The position numbers and the translations under genes were made by a program. A stretch of DNA of 64,000 bases from M3007 sp031425155 (GTDB lineage: Bacteria > Bacteroidota > Bacteroidia > Chitinophagales > Saprospiraceae), in the NCBI GenBank assembly GCA_031425155.1, contig JANPIV010000015.1, positions 1-64,000 of the forward strand. The letters are read 5' to 3'. Numbering within the stretch: position 1 is the stretch's first letter; each line of letters begins with the position of its first letter. Positions 43,295 to 52,011 of the stretch are shown here, in pieces. A model generated the notes under the pieces. The model worked only from the letters and a program-made list of their open reading frames with translations. It made no database searches and was not told the origin of the DNA.

Positions 43295-45736
43295 TCAAAA
43301 ATAGACCCGGTACATCAGGTTCGGGAAAAAGCCAAACTGCGTCATGTAACCGATGTTGCCAGGTTCGCTTTCATCATAAAACTCCGTGATTTTGCCTTTG
43401 TGGTGGGTGATATTGTCGAGATTGAGAAAAATCTCGTGCGTCGCCCGGCGCAGGTTCCATTTGTAACTGGCCGAAACGAGGATTTGATAGGGATCTTCGA
43501 GGCTGGTTTCAAAGGCCTTGTTGTAATCCCAATAGCGGTTGTTAGCCGGGTCCACCGCCAAATTGCCCTGTGCATCGCGTAATAAAGGAATGATTTTCCG
43601 ACCGCCGCCAAAAAACGCCTTAGCATTCAGGCCGAGCGTCTGGTTTTTCTTTTTGCCAAGGCCCGCGAATTCCTTGCCACAAAGAAAATTCACCAAATAG
43701 TCGCTGGCAAAAGGCGTATTGCGCTCCACGCCATCGAGGGGCGTGTATTTTGATTTGTACAGGGATGTGTTCAATAAAAAGTAATAACCGTGGCTGAAAA
43801 ATTTTTCGAGCGTGAATTCCAGGCCATAGTTTCTGCCCTTGCCTGCGTTGACCAAATCAACGTACCGGAAATCCAGTCCTTCGATAATCGTGGAAAAATA
43901 ACTGGTATCCAGGTTTTCGACGGGCAGATCATACAAATGCTGGTAGTACACTTCCAATTTTGCCCGCATATTTTTGCCCAAACGCCGCTCGAAACCCAGC
44001 ACAAAATGGTTGGCTTTCAGCAGGTCGAGGTCGCGGTTGGGTTCGGTGATGCTGCCATCCGGTTGCTGCACTTTGGCAAAATAGTGGTGAATGCTCTCCA
44101 TATTGCTGTGTTTGCCGTAGCCGAGGTGGATTTTGCAGGCGGTCGTCGCCTGAAATTCCATCGCCAGGCGCGGTTCGAGGGTGCTTTTTTTGTTCAATAA
44201 AACATTCATCTGGTGCAGCCCGCTGACGAAGCTGAGTTTCTCGCTGGCGCGAAATTTCCAACTGACAAAATTGCGCACCGTACTCACGTTTTCCTGGAAA
44301 TCCAGCAGCACAAAACGCGTACTGGCATCGCCGCGCAGCTGGCTTTGGCCAAATTGATAATCGAACAGCGTGTATTTTGTGCCGATTTGGATTTTGTGCC
44401 GGGCATTGAATTTGTGCCCATAAGTCACCGAGCCCCGGTACGTTGGCTTGCGTAGTCTGCCCTGAAAATTTAACTTTTTGCTGATGACCGAGTCGCGCAG
44501 AAACTCGCCATTATCGTCGTACATTTTGACGATGCCCGCCTCGAAAATGTCGTCTTCGATGCCTTCGTTTGAGTAAGTAAGCGTAGTGTGCAGTAAGCCT
44601 TTTTGGCCGAGGTTGATGCTGTGTTTGAGACCCGTATTGAAAAGGTGGGCTTTTTTATCAAAATCGTTGCGGATTTCGGCGCGGGAGGCATTGTTGCCGG
44701 GAATTACCCAAATCGCCGGCGTCACATCCTCGAAACGAAAACTGCTCGCGCCGCCCAGGCCAAACAGGGAAAAAACGCCCATTTTTTCGGTTGGTAACAC
44801 GATTTTGAAACTTGCGTCCTGAAATTTCAGTACTCCGCTGAAATCGCCCAATAGCCCGAGTTGGCTCAGTAAACCCGCCGTTGAGTAGCGATAATTGACC
44901 AGAAAAGAGCCACCATAGCCTTTTTTGAACGGTCCTTCCACAGTCATTTCGGTGCCGAGCAACCCGAAACCAAAAACGGACTCGAATTTTTCATTGTTGC
45001 CCGCCCGCAAACGCACATCATACACGCCCGAAAGCACGTCGCCAAATTCAGGGGCGAATGCACCGGTATAAAAGTCGGAAGCCGCCAACAGGTTGTTGTT
45101 CAGGATACTGACCGAGCCGCCCACCGCACTCTGGTCGCCAAAGTGATTGGGATTGGTGATCTGCTCACCTTCGAGCCGCCATTGCACGTATTTGGGCGAA
45201 TTGCCGCGTACGATGATGTCGTTCGAGCCATCCTGTGTGCTGGTGATGCCCGCAAAATTGGCGAGGATACGCGAGGGGTCGTTGAAGCCGCCGGCATAGC
45301 GGTTGGTTTCTTCCGGGGAAATGGAACGGGCGCTGAGCATGGCCATTTCGTTGCGCGCTTCGCCCTTATTTTGTGTCGCGCTAATGGTCACTTCGTTCAT
45401 TTTTACGGCAGATTCCTGCATATCGAGGGCCAAAACGACCTCTTTGCCGGAATTGACCACGATGTTTGGAATCGTCAACTGTTCGTAGCCGAGGTAGGAA
45501 ATTTGCAGTATTACCCTGCCGATGGGCACATTTTCCAGCCTGAACTGGCCTTGCCCGTCCGTAATCGCGCCTTTTGGGGGTTCGCTGCCGAACACGACGA
45601 TTTGCGCCCCGACGAGCGGCAGTTTGGTGTCGTGGTCGCCGATGGTTCCCCGGATGGTCTGGCTGAGGTTTTGGCTGAAAACTATGCTGCTCAGAAAAAT
45701 GAAAAACAATGCTGTTAGACTGAATTTTTGCTCCAT
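43295..45736 (-). CDS. TonB-dependent outer membrane receptor
   Basis: An 813-residue protein. Signal peptide 'MEQKFSLTALFFIFLSSIVFSQ'. Carboxypeptidase-regulatory-like domain at about 27-110 ('IRGTIGDHDTKLPLVGAQIVV'), plug at about 120-240 ('DIIVRGNSPKYVQWRLEGEQI'), then a barrel ending 'LMYRVYF' with the terminal Phe. The 'VRGNSPKYVQWRLEG' plug variant occurs in peptide/unknown-substrate receptors of Bacteroidota. There is no SusD-like partner. It stands alone, between palindromic spacers on both sides. Substrate unknown. Confidence 0.93.
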   Translation of the reverse strand: MEQKFSLTALFFIFLSSIVFSQNLSQTIRGTIGDHDTKLPLVGAQIVVFGSEPPKGAITDGQGQFRLENVPIGRVILQISYLGYEQLTIPNIVVNSGKEVVLALDMQESAVKMNEVTISATQNKGEARNEMAMLSARSISPEETNRYAGGFNDPSRILANFAGITSTQDGSNDIIVRGNSPKYVQWRLEGEQITNPNHFGDQSAVGGSVSILNNNLLAASDFYTGAFAPEFGDVLSGVYDVRLRAGNNEKFESVFGFGLLGTEMTVEGPFKKGYGGSFLVNYRYSTAGLLSQLGLLGDFSGVLKFQDASFKIVLPTEKMGVFSLFGLGGASSFRFEDVTPAIWVIPGNNASRAEIRNDFDKKAHLFNTGLKHSINLGQKGLLHTTLTYSNEGIEDDIFEAGIVKMYDDNGEFLRDSVISKKLNFQGRLRKPTYRGSVTYGHKFNARHKIQIGTKYTLFDYQFGQSQLRGDASTRFVLLDFQENVSTVRNFVSWKFRASEKLSFVSGLHQMNVLLNKKSTLEPRLAMEFQATTACKIHLGYGKHSNMESIHHYFAKVQQPDGSITEPNRDLDLLKANHFVLGFERRLGKNMRAKLEVYYQHLYDLPVENLDTSYFSTIIEGLDFRYVDLVNAGKGRNYGLEFTLEKFFSHGYYFLLNTSLYKSKYTPLDGVERNTPFASDYLVNFLCGKEFAGLGKKKNQTLGLNAKAFFGGGRKIIPLLRDAQGNLAVDPANNRYWDYNKAFETSLEDPYQILVSASYKWNLRRATHEIFLNLDNITHHKGKITEFYDESEPGNIGYMTQFGFFPNLMYRVYF

Positions 45737-45837
45737 GAATGATTAGTTTAAAGTTTAATAAATCCGCATTGTGCGAATTCGGGGGCAAAGTTCAGCCGGG
45801 CAAAATGGCGTTTCATTGACTTTGGGTAAGAAGTGCG

Positions 45838-46223
45838 TACACTGTAAATTTCATGAGGATGCGAGTATTTGAGTATTTGATGAAGGAACGCGCCAAAAAT
45901 AGGATGGCAGGAACAACCTTACCCGGGTTGTCATTTCGACGTTAGGAGAAATATGCTAAGGTGTTGATTGTCAATGCTTCGCATCCGGATTTCTCCTAAC
46001 GTCGAAATGACATTCAGCGGTGGGAAAATAGGCACTTATTGCGCACTTAGCTTACACCTCCCCCGGCCTAAAGGCCACCCCCTCGAAAGGGGGATACCGA
46101 GCGTACTGTCGCCGTTTTCCACTTAGCCAAAGTGGGCACACTATCCCCCTTTGGAGGGGGCGGCCGTAGGCCGGGGGAGGTAGGTCGCGCTCGCTTCACC
46201 CAGGAAACTTAATTTACAGTGTA
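45838..46223. mobile_element. Composite element: TGTAAATT-ended palindrome, empty-site copy
   Basis: Ends TACACTGTAAATT (45838-45850) and AATTTACAGTGTA (46211-46223) are perfect 13-bp inverted repeats. The interior has CCTCCCCCGGCCTA (from 46057) and its complement (to 46180), homologous to 19768-20199. Here CCTTTGGAGG is present once (46148-46157) and no 297-bp insertion follows. A fragment of the AGGATGCGAG repeat sits just inside the left end, and an independent palindrome (45929-46012) is also inserted. Non-coding. Confidence 0.8.
45929..46012. repeat. 24-bp inverted repeat, TGTCATTTCGACGTTAGGAG type
   Basis: Left arm 45929-45952 and exact complement 45989-46012, with a 36-bp loop. It lies inside the composite element. 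Confidence 0.85.
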
Positions 46224-46288
46224 CTAAAGCACTTGAGAATCACGTAATTGATCGAATCCTCAAATCCTCCTAGTATGCAGTGGACCAC

Positions 46289-46945
46289 TCACCACAACCG
46301 CAAACAAGTAATTTCAAAGTAAAAAGGCAAAGTAGGATTGTCCTGAAAACTGCGGGCATACACCTTTCCGGCTTTAATGGAAAGGAAATTTTTGCCAAAA
46401 GCATAACCTGCCTGCGCACCAAATTTCAAATTAGCACCAGCGGGGCCTATCCAGCCGTTGTAGATGTCAGGATAATTTTCCTGCAAAGAATGGTGCTTTA
46501 TGTGCGTTGAAAGGCTTTGATCGTAGTTTGCCTCGATGGCAAAAAGCCATTTTGCGTTAAAATAACCGAAACTCGTGGTCAAATCCGCGCCGATGTTCAG
46601 CAAGCGAGCGATGTCAGTATCATAGCGCCGAACGATAAAGCCGGGTTTTAGCGTAAACGAAAAATGCCGGGTTTTCCAGAGTTCACTTTCCACAGCCAAA
46701 CGCATTTTCCAGTCATCCAACAATTTATGGCCGAACGGTATAGAGGACTCCACGGTCAGGAAGGTCGGCTTTGCAGAGGTTATCCGCTGACCGTAGCTGA
46801 GACCGATGACTGTGCCATAGTCCGCCCCGAATTTTGCGGCAAGAAAATGGTTATGCCCGGACGACATTTGATAGTGCAAATTCTGGGCCTTCATTGGCGT
46901 GAAAATCAGGGCCAGCATCGCCGAAATAAAGATCGTTTTTTTCAT
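46289..46945 (-). CDS. Outer membrane beta-barrel-like protein
   Basis: A 218-residue protein. Signal peptide 'MKKTIFISAMLALIFTPMKA'. The remainder has alternating amphipathic strands ('HFSFTLKPGFIVRRY', 'ADLTTSFGYFNAKWLFAIEANY', 'AGANLKFGAQAGYAFGKNF') and ends 'YFEITCLRLW' with a terminal aromatic, consistent with a small barrel. Its start codon overlaps the stop of the hydrolase gene by 4 bp (ATGA), so the two are co-translated. Function unknown. Confidence 0.75.
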   Translation of the reverse strand: MKKTIFISAMLALIFTPMKAQNLHYQMSSGHNHFLAAKFGADYGTVIGLSYGQRITSAKPTFLTVESSIPFGHKLLDDWKMRLAVESELWKTRHFSFTLKPGFIVRRYDTDIARLLNIGADLTTSFGYFNAKWLFAIEANYDQSLSTHIKHHSLQENYPDIYNGWIGPAGANLKFGAQAGYAFGKNFLSIKAGKVYARSFQDNPTLPFYFEITCLRLW

Positions 46946-47925
46946 TTCAATTCATTTAGATAAGGGAGAGAGGCAGCCATCACCTGGTCCCAGCCGAAGT
47001 AAAGCATTTCATGGCCGGCATCTTTTATTTCTTCCAATTGCACGTTCGGGTACGGGGCAGCGACTTTTTCTGCCCACGATCGCTGATAGGCGCGGTTCAG
47101 TTCGCTATACAGGAATAAAATTTTGGTTTGGAAAGCAGGCAAATTCTGGGTGAAATCAAAGCCCCTTGTTTCCGCATTTTCAATCAACGCGTTGAAAGAA
47201 ACCGCCCCGTTTCGCCAAAAAGGGTAAGGCCCGATGTTGCCAATGGTGTTGCCGGGCGCATTTTCAAAACTGCCAAAAAAGGAGGCTTTGTAGTCTAAAA
47301 TCTCCTGCTCGTCGCGGCCCGCAAAAAACTGCTCGGCATATACGGCATCGTTTAATGCCTCGGAAAAAAGTTTGATATGATTGGAGCGATCGAGATAATC
47401 TTCGGTCTGCGGCCAGGTGAGTCCGCCTGGTTCGGCCAGTACGGCACCGCTTATTTGTTCGGGAAATTGATTGATATAGGCGGTGGCGAGCATCGCGCCC
47501 CACGAATGCCCCATCAAGAACACTTTTTGGGTATCCGCTAACTGAAAATGCCGGATGATTTCGCCCAAATCATCTACCATCAGTTGGATGGCTCCTGCGC
47601 CTTGAAATTGGCTGAGGTCTTCCCGTTTGGAGAGCCCGGTGCCGCGTTGGTCATAAAAAATGGTAAAAAAACCTTCGTTGGCCATCGCTTTGGCTTTGAG
47701 CAAAGAGCGGTAGTCGCCGCCCGGTCCCCCATGCACAAGCACCAACAAGGGGTCGGTCGGCTTGCCGTGGGTTTCTACGTGCAGCAAAGTGCCATTTATG
47801 GCAATAGCGGGCAGGGTCGGGTCCTGGTCCACCGTCTTGGGGACGAGCAGACCAGGCGAACCGGGGTCTTCCATTTGGCAGGAAAAAAGGCACAGCAGGA
47901 GTGCGGGAAAGAGGAAATATTTCAT
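46942..47925 (-). CDS. Proline-iminopeptidase-like alpha/beta hydrolase, lipoprotein
   Basis: A 327-residue protein; ATG 47925 gives lipobox 'LLLCLFSC' (Cys16). The 'VHGGPGGDYRSLL' oxyanion motif, nucleophile Ser in 'MGHSWGAML' and His in 'DAGHEMLYF' place it in peptidase family S33. 'LYSELNRAY' may carry the acid at a shifted position. Unlike cytoplasmic proline iminopeptidases it is lipidated, so it acts outside the inner membrane, perhaps on peptides or esters. Between a Crp/Fnr gene (51 bp upstream) and the barrel gene (overlapping). Confidence 0.88.
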   Translation of the reverse strand: MKYFLFPALLLCLFSCQMEDPGSPGLLVPKTVDQDPTLPAIAINGTLLHVETHGKPTDPLLVLVHGGPGGDYRSLLKAKAMANEGFFTIFYDQRGTGLSKREDLSQFQGAGAIQLMVDDLGEIIRHFQLADTQKVFLMGHSWGAMLATAYINQFPEQISGAVLAEPGGLTWPQTEDYLDRSNHIKLFSEALNDAVYAEQFFAGRDEQEILDYKASFFGSFENAPGNTIGNIGPYPFWRNGAVSFNALIENAETRGFDFTQNLPAFQTKILFLYSELNRAYQRSWAEKVAAPYPNVQLEEIKDAGHEMLYFGWDQVMAASLPYLNELK

Positions 47926-47976
47926 GGGCGGCAAGTTTTTCATGGAGACACTTGCCTTGGCCAATACCCTGACGGC

Positions 47977-48618
47977 CTACTTGAACATTATTCTTTTGCG
48001 GATCCGGCTCAACGATTCCGGCGTGACCCCCAGAAAACTCGCCAATTGATATTGCGGCACCCGGTCCAAAAGTTCGGGGCGGGTTTTCAGCAGGTTCAGG
48101 TAGCGTCCTTCCGGGCTGCTGGTGATGTATTCCGCGAAATTTTCCTGGCTTTTCTGGAGTTCCTTTTCGACCCCCATACGGTTGAGCGTTTCCATGCGGG
48201 GCATTTTTTCCAAAAATGCCTGCTCATCTTCCGGTCGGCCTTCAATCAAAATGCAGTCTTCGTTGCAGACCAAAAACGATTTGGAAGGCTTGTCGTCAAA
48301 CGGATAACCGCTCGTATTGACGGGCTGCCCTTCGGTGAAAAAATTGGTGGTTTTTTCCACTCCGTCAATGAGGTAAAATTGGCGCACACAACCTTGCATC
48401 ACAAAATAACAGGTGTTGAGTGCCTGCCCTGCTTTCAGCAAGACTTTACCTTTTTTGTGCGACCGAATCTTGATCAATTGAAAAATAAGATCAATTTCAG
48501 CATCGCTGATCGGGGCAATTTGTCGAATGAAGTCAATGAGTACCTGCTCTGTGGCAGTGTAGCGGCGACGGGGTTTTGCGGTTGCGACTTCAGGGTGTTG
48601 GGTAAAAATTTCCGGCAT
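47977..48618 (-). CDS. Crp/Fnr-family transcriptional regulator
   Basis: A 213-residue protein with a cNMP-binding-like domain at about residues 35-150 ('KVLLKAGQALNTCYFVMQGCVRQFYLIDGVEKTT') and the C-terminal helix-turn-helix 'VPQYQLASFLGVTPESLSRIRKR'. This is the common Bacteroidota branch with 'MQGCVR'. It is first in a three-gene unit with the hydrolase lipoprotein and barrel protein, and may regulate that unit. It is unrelated in detail to the Crp/Fnr protein at 2784 beyond the family. Confidence 0.92.
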   Translation of the reverse strand: MPEIFTQHPEVATAKPRRRYTATEQVLIDFIRQIAPISDAEIDLIFQLIKIRSHKKGKVLLKAGQALNTCYFVMQGCVRQFYLIDGVEKTTNFFTEGQPVNTSGYPFDDKPSKSFLVCNEDCILIEGRPEDEQAFLEKMPRMETLNRMGVEKELQKSQENFAEYITSSPEGRYLNLLKTRPELLDRVPQYQLASFLGVTPESLSRIRKRIMFK

Positions 48619-48925
48619 ATTCGTTGTTTATTTGAATGACTATGTTTTGGCGAAATGCCGAAAATTGGGAAAAACTGGGAACTGCGGAACTATTTTTTCG
48701 ACGCAATCCACTATTTTCCACGCTGGATATTCGTCGCTGCGGGATGAGTATCCAACGTCTGGCCCTATCCGTTTAGGTACTCGGGTGATACAAAATGAGG
48801 TCCGGCATCGAGTGGTGGACCCTATTTCGATGTTGTGCCGGAAGCGATTCGTGCTTAATAAAACAGCCCGCCTGGTTTACGTCCAGCGGGCTGAAAAATT
48901 AAAAAAAATGTCTGTTTGCGTGGAA
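48619..48925. other. Spacer, mostly featureless
   Basis: Contains the terminator of the downstream minus-strand gene at its right end and the probable promoter of the Crp/Fnr unit at its left. No other feature recognised. Confidence 0.4.
48865..48892 (-). terminator. Terminator of the small barrel gene
   Basis: AGCCCGC-CTGG / CCAGCGGGCT stem with one bulged base, followed on the minus strand by TTTTATT. 34 bp after the stop at 48926. Confidence 0.8.
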
Positions 48926-49507
48926 TTACAGGGTCAAATAAATACCAATATCAAAACGCTGGCCCAGGGAATTGACCATGAAATTGAAATTGTTTTCTGT
49001 GATTTCTATACCGCCGGTTTTTGAAGTCTGGGAATTAAAGCCCAGCAAAGCCAGTGAACCAACCGCCGTAACGCGGGGCGACAGAGCAAAACCAAAACCA
49101 GCGTTGAGATTGGCACCGACATTGAATATATCGGTTTCAATATTATTCTCAGTGCGGTTGCCGGGCAAAATCGGAATATTTATCCCTGCAAACGGACGAA
49201 AAGTACTGCCTGGTTTCCACCAGTAACGACCGTACAAAGTACCTCCGTACGAAGTTTCATCTACCAGCGGTGTATCAGAATGGGTACCGCGCAAGGTCAC
49301 ACCCACACCCGCCTGTACATTGTCTGAAAACCAGGTACCAATTTCAGGAGAAAAGGACCAACTGGTCGTTTTATTGATAGTGAAATTACCAGATTTGGCA
49401 GAGTAAGCCGAAAAACCGGCACTGCCACCGATGTACCAGGAGCCGTTTTGGGCAAAAGAAAGGGTGGAAACTGAAAAGAGAGCGAGCGCAAAAATGATTC
49501 GTTTCAT
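48926..49507 (-). CDS. Small outer membrane beta-barrel protein
   Basis: A 193-residue protein with signal peptide 'MKRIIFALALFSVSTLSFAQ'. It begins 'NGSWYIGGSAGFSAYSAKSG' and has about eight amphipathic strands ('WSFSPEIGTWFSDNVQAGVGVTLRG', 'LYGRYWWKPGSTFRPFAGINI', 'VGANLNAGFGFALSPRVTAVG'), ending 'FDIGIYLTL'. This is the 8-stranded OmpA-barrel/OMP_b-brl pattern. Monocistronic, with its own terminator. No ligand can be inferred. Confidence 0.88.
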   Translation of the reverse strand: MKRIIFALALFSVSTLSFAQNGSWYIGGSAGFSAYSAKSGNFTINKTTSWSFSPEIGTWFSDNVQAGVGVTLRGTHSDTPLVDETSYGGTLYGRYWWKPGSTFRPFAGINIPILPGNRTENNIETDIFNVGANLNAGFGFALSPRVTAVGSLALLGFNSQTSKTGGIEITENNFNFMVNSLGQRFDIGIYLTL

Positions 49508-50010
49508 TATGAAGTACGATTAGTAATAAAAAGTTAGTGAAGGAAAGTTGGTTGCAATGTAATATTTATACGCTCGAAGCTTTTTCTGGTAACGACGTGT
49601 GAAAACATTTTTTTATTTAATTTTATAAATAATTCATAATCAAATATTTATTCGATAAGTAGGGCTACATTATCTTATACTATCATTAAAACAGTTGCTA
49701 TAATAAAGATACAGAAGGCCGGATATGATGTACGTCCGTGGCGTGGACGGATTCCGAAAGAACATGAGTCATCGCGAATTTTTCAACCCACGATTTTAAT
49801 CGTGGGAATGCATAAAACGTTAGCTAGGTAACCGTTTAAACGGCCTCTACCTGCTGGTTTAAGGGCTAAAAACGGTTAAAACCGTTCCTTGCTCCACTTG
49901 GTATCCTCTCCCACGATTAAAATCGTGGGTTGAAACGACCCCTCTTTCGTTTTTTGCAAAAATTCGGGATGACTTATGCTTCTTTTGCCCCAACTTTTAT
50001 GAGTAAAAAC
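49508..50010. other. Spacer with an inverted-repeat element
   Basis: About 250 bp of AT-rich sequence (49508-49760, probable promoter of the barrel gene), then the 216-bp element at 49763-49978. No gene recognised. Confidence 0.5.
49763..49978. repeat. ATGAGTCATCCCGAATTTTT-type element, copy 3
   Basis: Left end CATGAGTCATCGCGAATTTT; right end AATTCGGGATGACTTATG. Contains CCCACGATTTTAATCGTGGG and CCCACGATTAAAATCGTGGG plus a central ACCGTTTAAACGG-like core. The order of blocks matches 22894-23107 when reversed. Confidence 0.85.
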
Positions 50011-50047
50011 AAAAAGGACTTCCCAGGTTTACCCTGAAAAGTCCCTT
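50011..50047 (-). terminator. Terminator of tRNA-Leu
   Basis: On the minus strand, AGGGACTTTTCAGG pairs with CCTGGGAAGTCCT around GTAAA, followed by TTTTTGTTTTT. Confidence 0.8.
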
Positions 50048-50051
50048 AATG

Positions 50052-50135
50052 TGACCACGACTGGAGTCGAACCAGCACATCCGAAAGGACACTACCCCCT
50101 CAAAGTAGCGCGTCTACCAATTCCGCCACGTGGCC
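50052..50135 (-). tRNA. tRNA-Leu (GAG anticodon)
   Basis: An 84-nt class II tRNA with acceptor GGCCACG / CGTGGTC, D-arm GGCGGAATTGGTAGAC, anticodon stem CTACT/GGTAG with loop TTGAGGG (anticodon GAG), long variable arm TGTCCTTTCGGATGTG, and T-loop GGTTCGACTCC. CCA is not encoded. Confidence 0.93.
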
Positions 50136-50164
50136 ATTTTGCTCGCTTTTGTCGAAAGCGGCGG

Positions 50165-50172
50165 CAAAGATA
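50165..50172 (-). promoter_or_regulatory. -7 box of tRNA-Leu
   Basis: TATCTTTG on the minus strand, 29 bp before the mature tRNA start, matching TAnnTTTG. It lies between the dnaJ stop and the tRNA. Confidence 0.55.
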
Positions 50173-50195
50173 GCAGCCTTTTTAAAAAAAGGAAG

Positions 50196-51365
50196 TTACG
50201 ACCCAAAAATGTCCTTCACTTTTTCAAAAAAACTCTTGTCTTCCTTCGACGGCGTCGGCTGAAAATTGGGCATTGTGCGCAGTTTTTCCAGCAGTTTCTT
50301 TTCCTCGTCGTTCATTTTTTTCGGTGTCCACACATTCACGTGGATGAGTTGATCGCCGCGCTGATAGCTTTGCAAAGCGGGCAGTCCCTTGTCTTTCAGC
50401 CGGAATATTTTCCCCGATTGCGTACCGGCGGGCACGGTAATGCGGGCGCGTCCGTCGAGCGTGGGCACTTCCGCTTTTACGCCCAGGGCTGCATCGGAAA
50501 TGCTGATAAAGAGCTCGTGCATGATGTTGCTGCCATCGCGGGTAAATTCCTCGTGTGGCGTCTCTTCGATATTAATAATCAGATCGCCCGGCGAGCCGCC
50601 TTTGGCCCCGGCATTGCCTTTGCCAGCCATAGACAGCTGAATGCCGTCGTGTACGCCAGCGGGAATATCTACCTCGATGGTCTCTTCACCAAACACCCGG
50701 CCATCGCCTTTGCAGACGTTGCACGGCGACTTGACGATGGTGCCAGCCCCATTACAGGTGGGGCATTGCACGGCGGTTTGCATCATGCCAAAAGGCGTCT
50801 GCGTCACCCGATTGACCATGCCGGAGCCCCGGCAGGCACTACACGTCTCCACAGAAGACTGATCGCGGGCACCCGAACCATGACAGGTACCGCAGGGCAC
50901 CTGTTTGCGCACCTTTATTTTTTTATTGACGCCGGTGGCCACTTCTTCCAGGGTGAGTTTGACGCGAATACGCAGATTGCTGCCGCGTTCGCCCCGAGGC
51001 CGTCCGCCGCCGGAACGCGCACCGCGCCGTCCGCCACCGAAGAATTCGCCGAAAATATCGTCGCCTTCAAAGCCGAAGCGCCGCAGGATGTCGTCCATAT
51101 CCATGCCCTGGAAACCGCCAGCACCGCCGCCGCCCATATTCTCTACTCCGGCATGACCGTAGCGATCATAACGTGCTTTTTTGTCTTCGTCGCTCAGCAC
51201 ATCGTAGGCTTCGGCGGCCTCTTTGAATTTGCCTTCCGCCGATTTGTCATCGGGATTACGGTCGGGGTGGTGTTCGAGGGCTTTCTTGCGATACGCCTTC
51301 TTGATCTCCTCTGCACTGGCACCTTTGGCGACCCCTAATACTTCATAAAAATCTCTTTTTGCCAT
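50196..51365 (-). CDS. dnaJ: Chaperone protein DnaJ
   Basis: A 389-residue protein, type I DnaJ. J-domain (residues 1-70) with 'HHPDRNPDD' (HPD motif), then a Gly/Phe-rich stretch ('GGGGAGGFQGMDMDDILRRFGFEG'). Four zinc-finger repeats follow: 'CGTCHGSG', 'CSACRGSG', 'CPTCNGAG' and 'CNVCKGDG'. The C-terminal substrate-binding domains are complete. It stimulates DnaK ATPase and delivers unfolded clients in the cytoplasm. It is 17 bp after grpE on the same strand, so one operon; dnaK is not in the window. Confidence 0.97.
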   Translation of the reverse strand: MAKRDFYEVLGVAKGASAEEIKKAYRKKALEHHPDRNPDDKSAEGKFKEAAEAYDVLSDEDKKARYDRYGHAGVENMGGGGAGGFQGMDMDDILRRFGFEGDDIFGEFFGGGRRGARSGGGRPRGERGSNLRIRVKLTLEEVATGVNKKIKVRKQVPCGTCHGSGARDQSSVETCSACRGSGMVNRVTQTPFGMMQTAVQCPTCNGAGTIVKSPCNVCKGDGRVFGEETIEVDIPAGVHDGIQLSMAGKGNAGAKGGSPGDLIINIEETPHEEFTRDGSNIMHELFISISDAALGVKAEVPTLDGRARITVPAGTQSGKIFRLKDKGLPALQSYQRGDQLIHVNVWTPKKMNDEEKKLLEKLRTMPNFQPTPSKEDKSFFEKVKDIFGS

Positions 51366-51382
51366 TTTTTTGGTTCTCTGTT

Positions 51383-51904
51383 TTACCGGCCTACGACTAC
51401 TTTGGTGAAACGAATAATGCGCTCACCCAGGCTGTAGCCCTGTTCGAGAATATCCACGATTTTGCCCTTCAAATCCTCGGAAGCGGCAGGTATTTCGGCG
51501 ACCGCTTCATGCAGATCAGCATTGAAAGTATCACCGGGTTTGGTTTCCAATTGCGTCAAACCTTTGGATTTCAGGGTATTGATGAGTTTATGATGGATCA
51601 GCGTAGTACCGTCGGTCATGGCATCATTGCGGGCGGCTCTGTCAAAATCGTCCAGAATAGGCAGCAAGGCTGTCAGTATGTCGCGTCCGGCGGTCTGGAT
51701 AAGGTCTATCCGTTCGCGGGCAGCGTGGCGTTTGGAATTCTCGAAGTCGGAATAGAGGTACAAATATTTGTTTCGGCTTTCTTCGAGCTGCTGTTCCAAT
51801 TCCTGCACCCGGCTGTTATCGGCGATGCTATCGGCTTGTATGGGCTCATTTTCCAGGTGTTCTCCCTCTTGCGGCTGGAAATCATTGTTTTCGTTATTCG
51901 ACAT
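51383..51904 (-). CDS. grpE: Nucleotide exchange factor GrpE
   Basis: A 173-residue protein. An acidic N-terminal tail ('NDFQPQEGEHLENEPIQ') leads into a long coiled coil ('VQELEQQLEESRNKYLYLYSDFENSKRHAARE'), a four-helix part, and the C-terminal beta wing ('GDTFNADLHEAVAEIPA', 'VVDILEQGYSLGERIIRFTKVVVG'). It releases ADP from DnaK. First gene of the grpE-dnaJ unit. No CIRCE element was recognised upstream, so heat-shock control must work otherwise. Confidence 0.95.
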   Translation of the reverse strand: MSNNENNDFQPQEGEHLENEPIQADSIADNSRVQELEQQLEESRNKYLYLYSDFENSKRHAARERIDLIQTAGRDILTALLPILDDFDRAARNDAMTDGTTLIHHKLINTLKSKGLTQLETKPGDTFNADLHEAVAEIPAASEDLKGKIVDILEQGYSLGERIIRFTKVVVGR

Positions 51905-52011
51905 AGCAAAATATTTTTGAAGGAATTATGGCTGTCCACAGGTCGAAAAAGTGCTTTTCGACGCTGGCAACAGGGTACAGAGCAATTTTTATGCCTTTGA
52001 TAGACCAAATG

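Larger units (their letters stand above)
45737..46288. other. Spacer filled by composite repeat elements
   Basis: Between the TonB receptor start and the end of the barrel-protein gene (both minus strand). Occupied from 45838 to 46270 by interleaved inverted repeats listed separately. 45737-45837 probably holds the receptor promoter. Confidence 0.7.
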
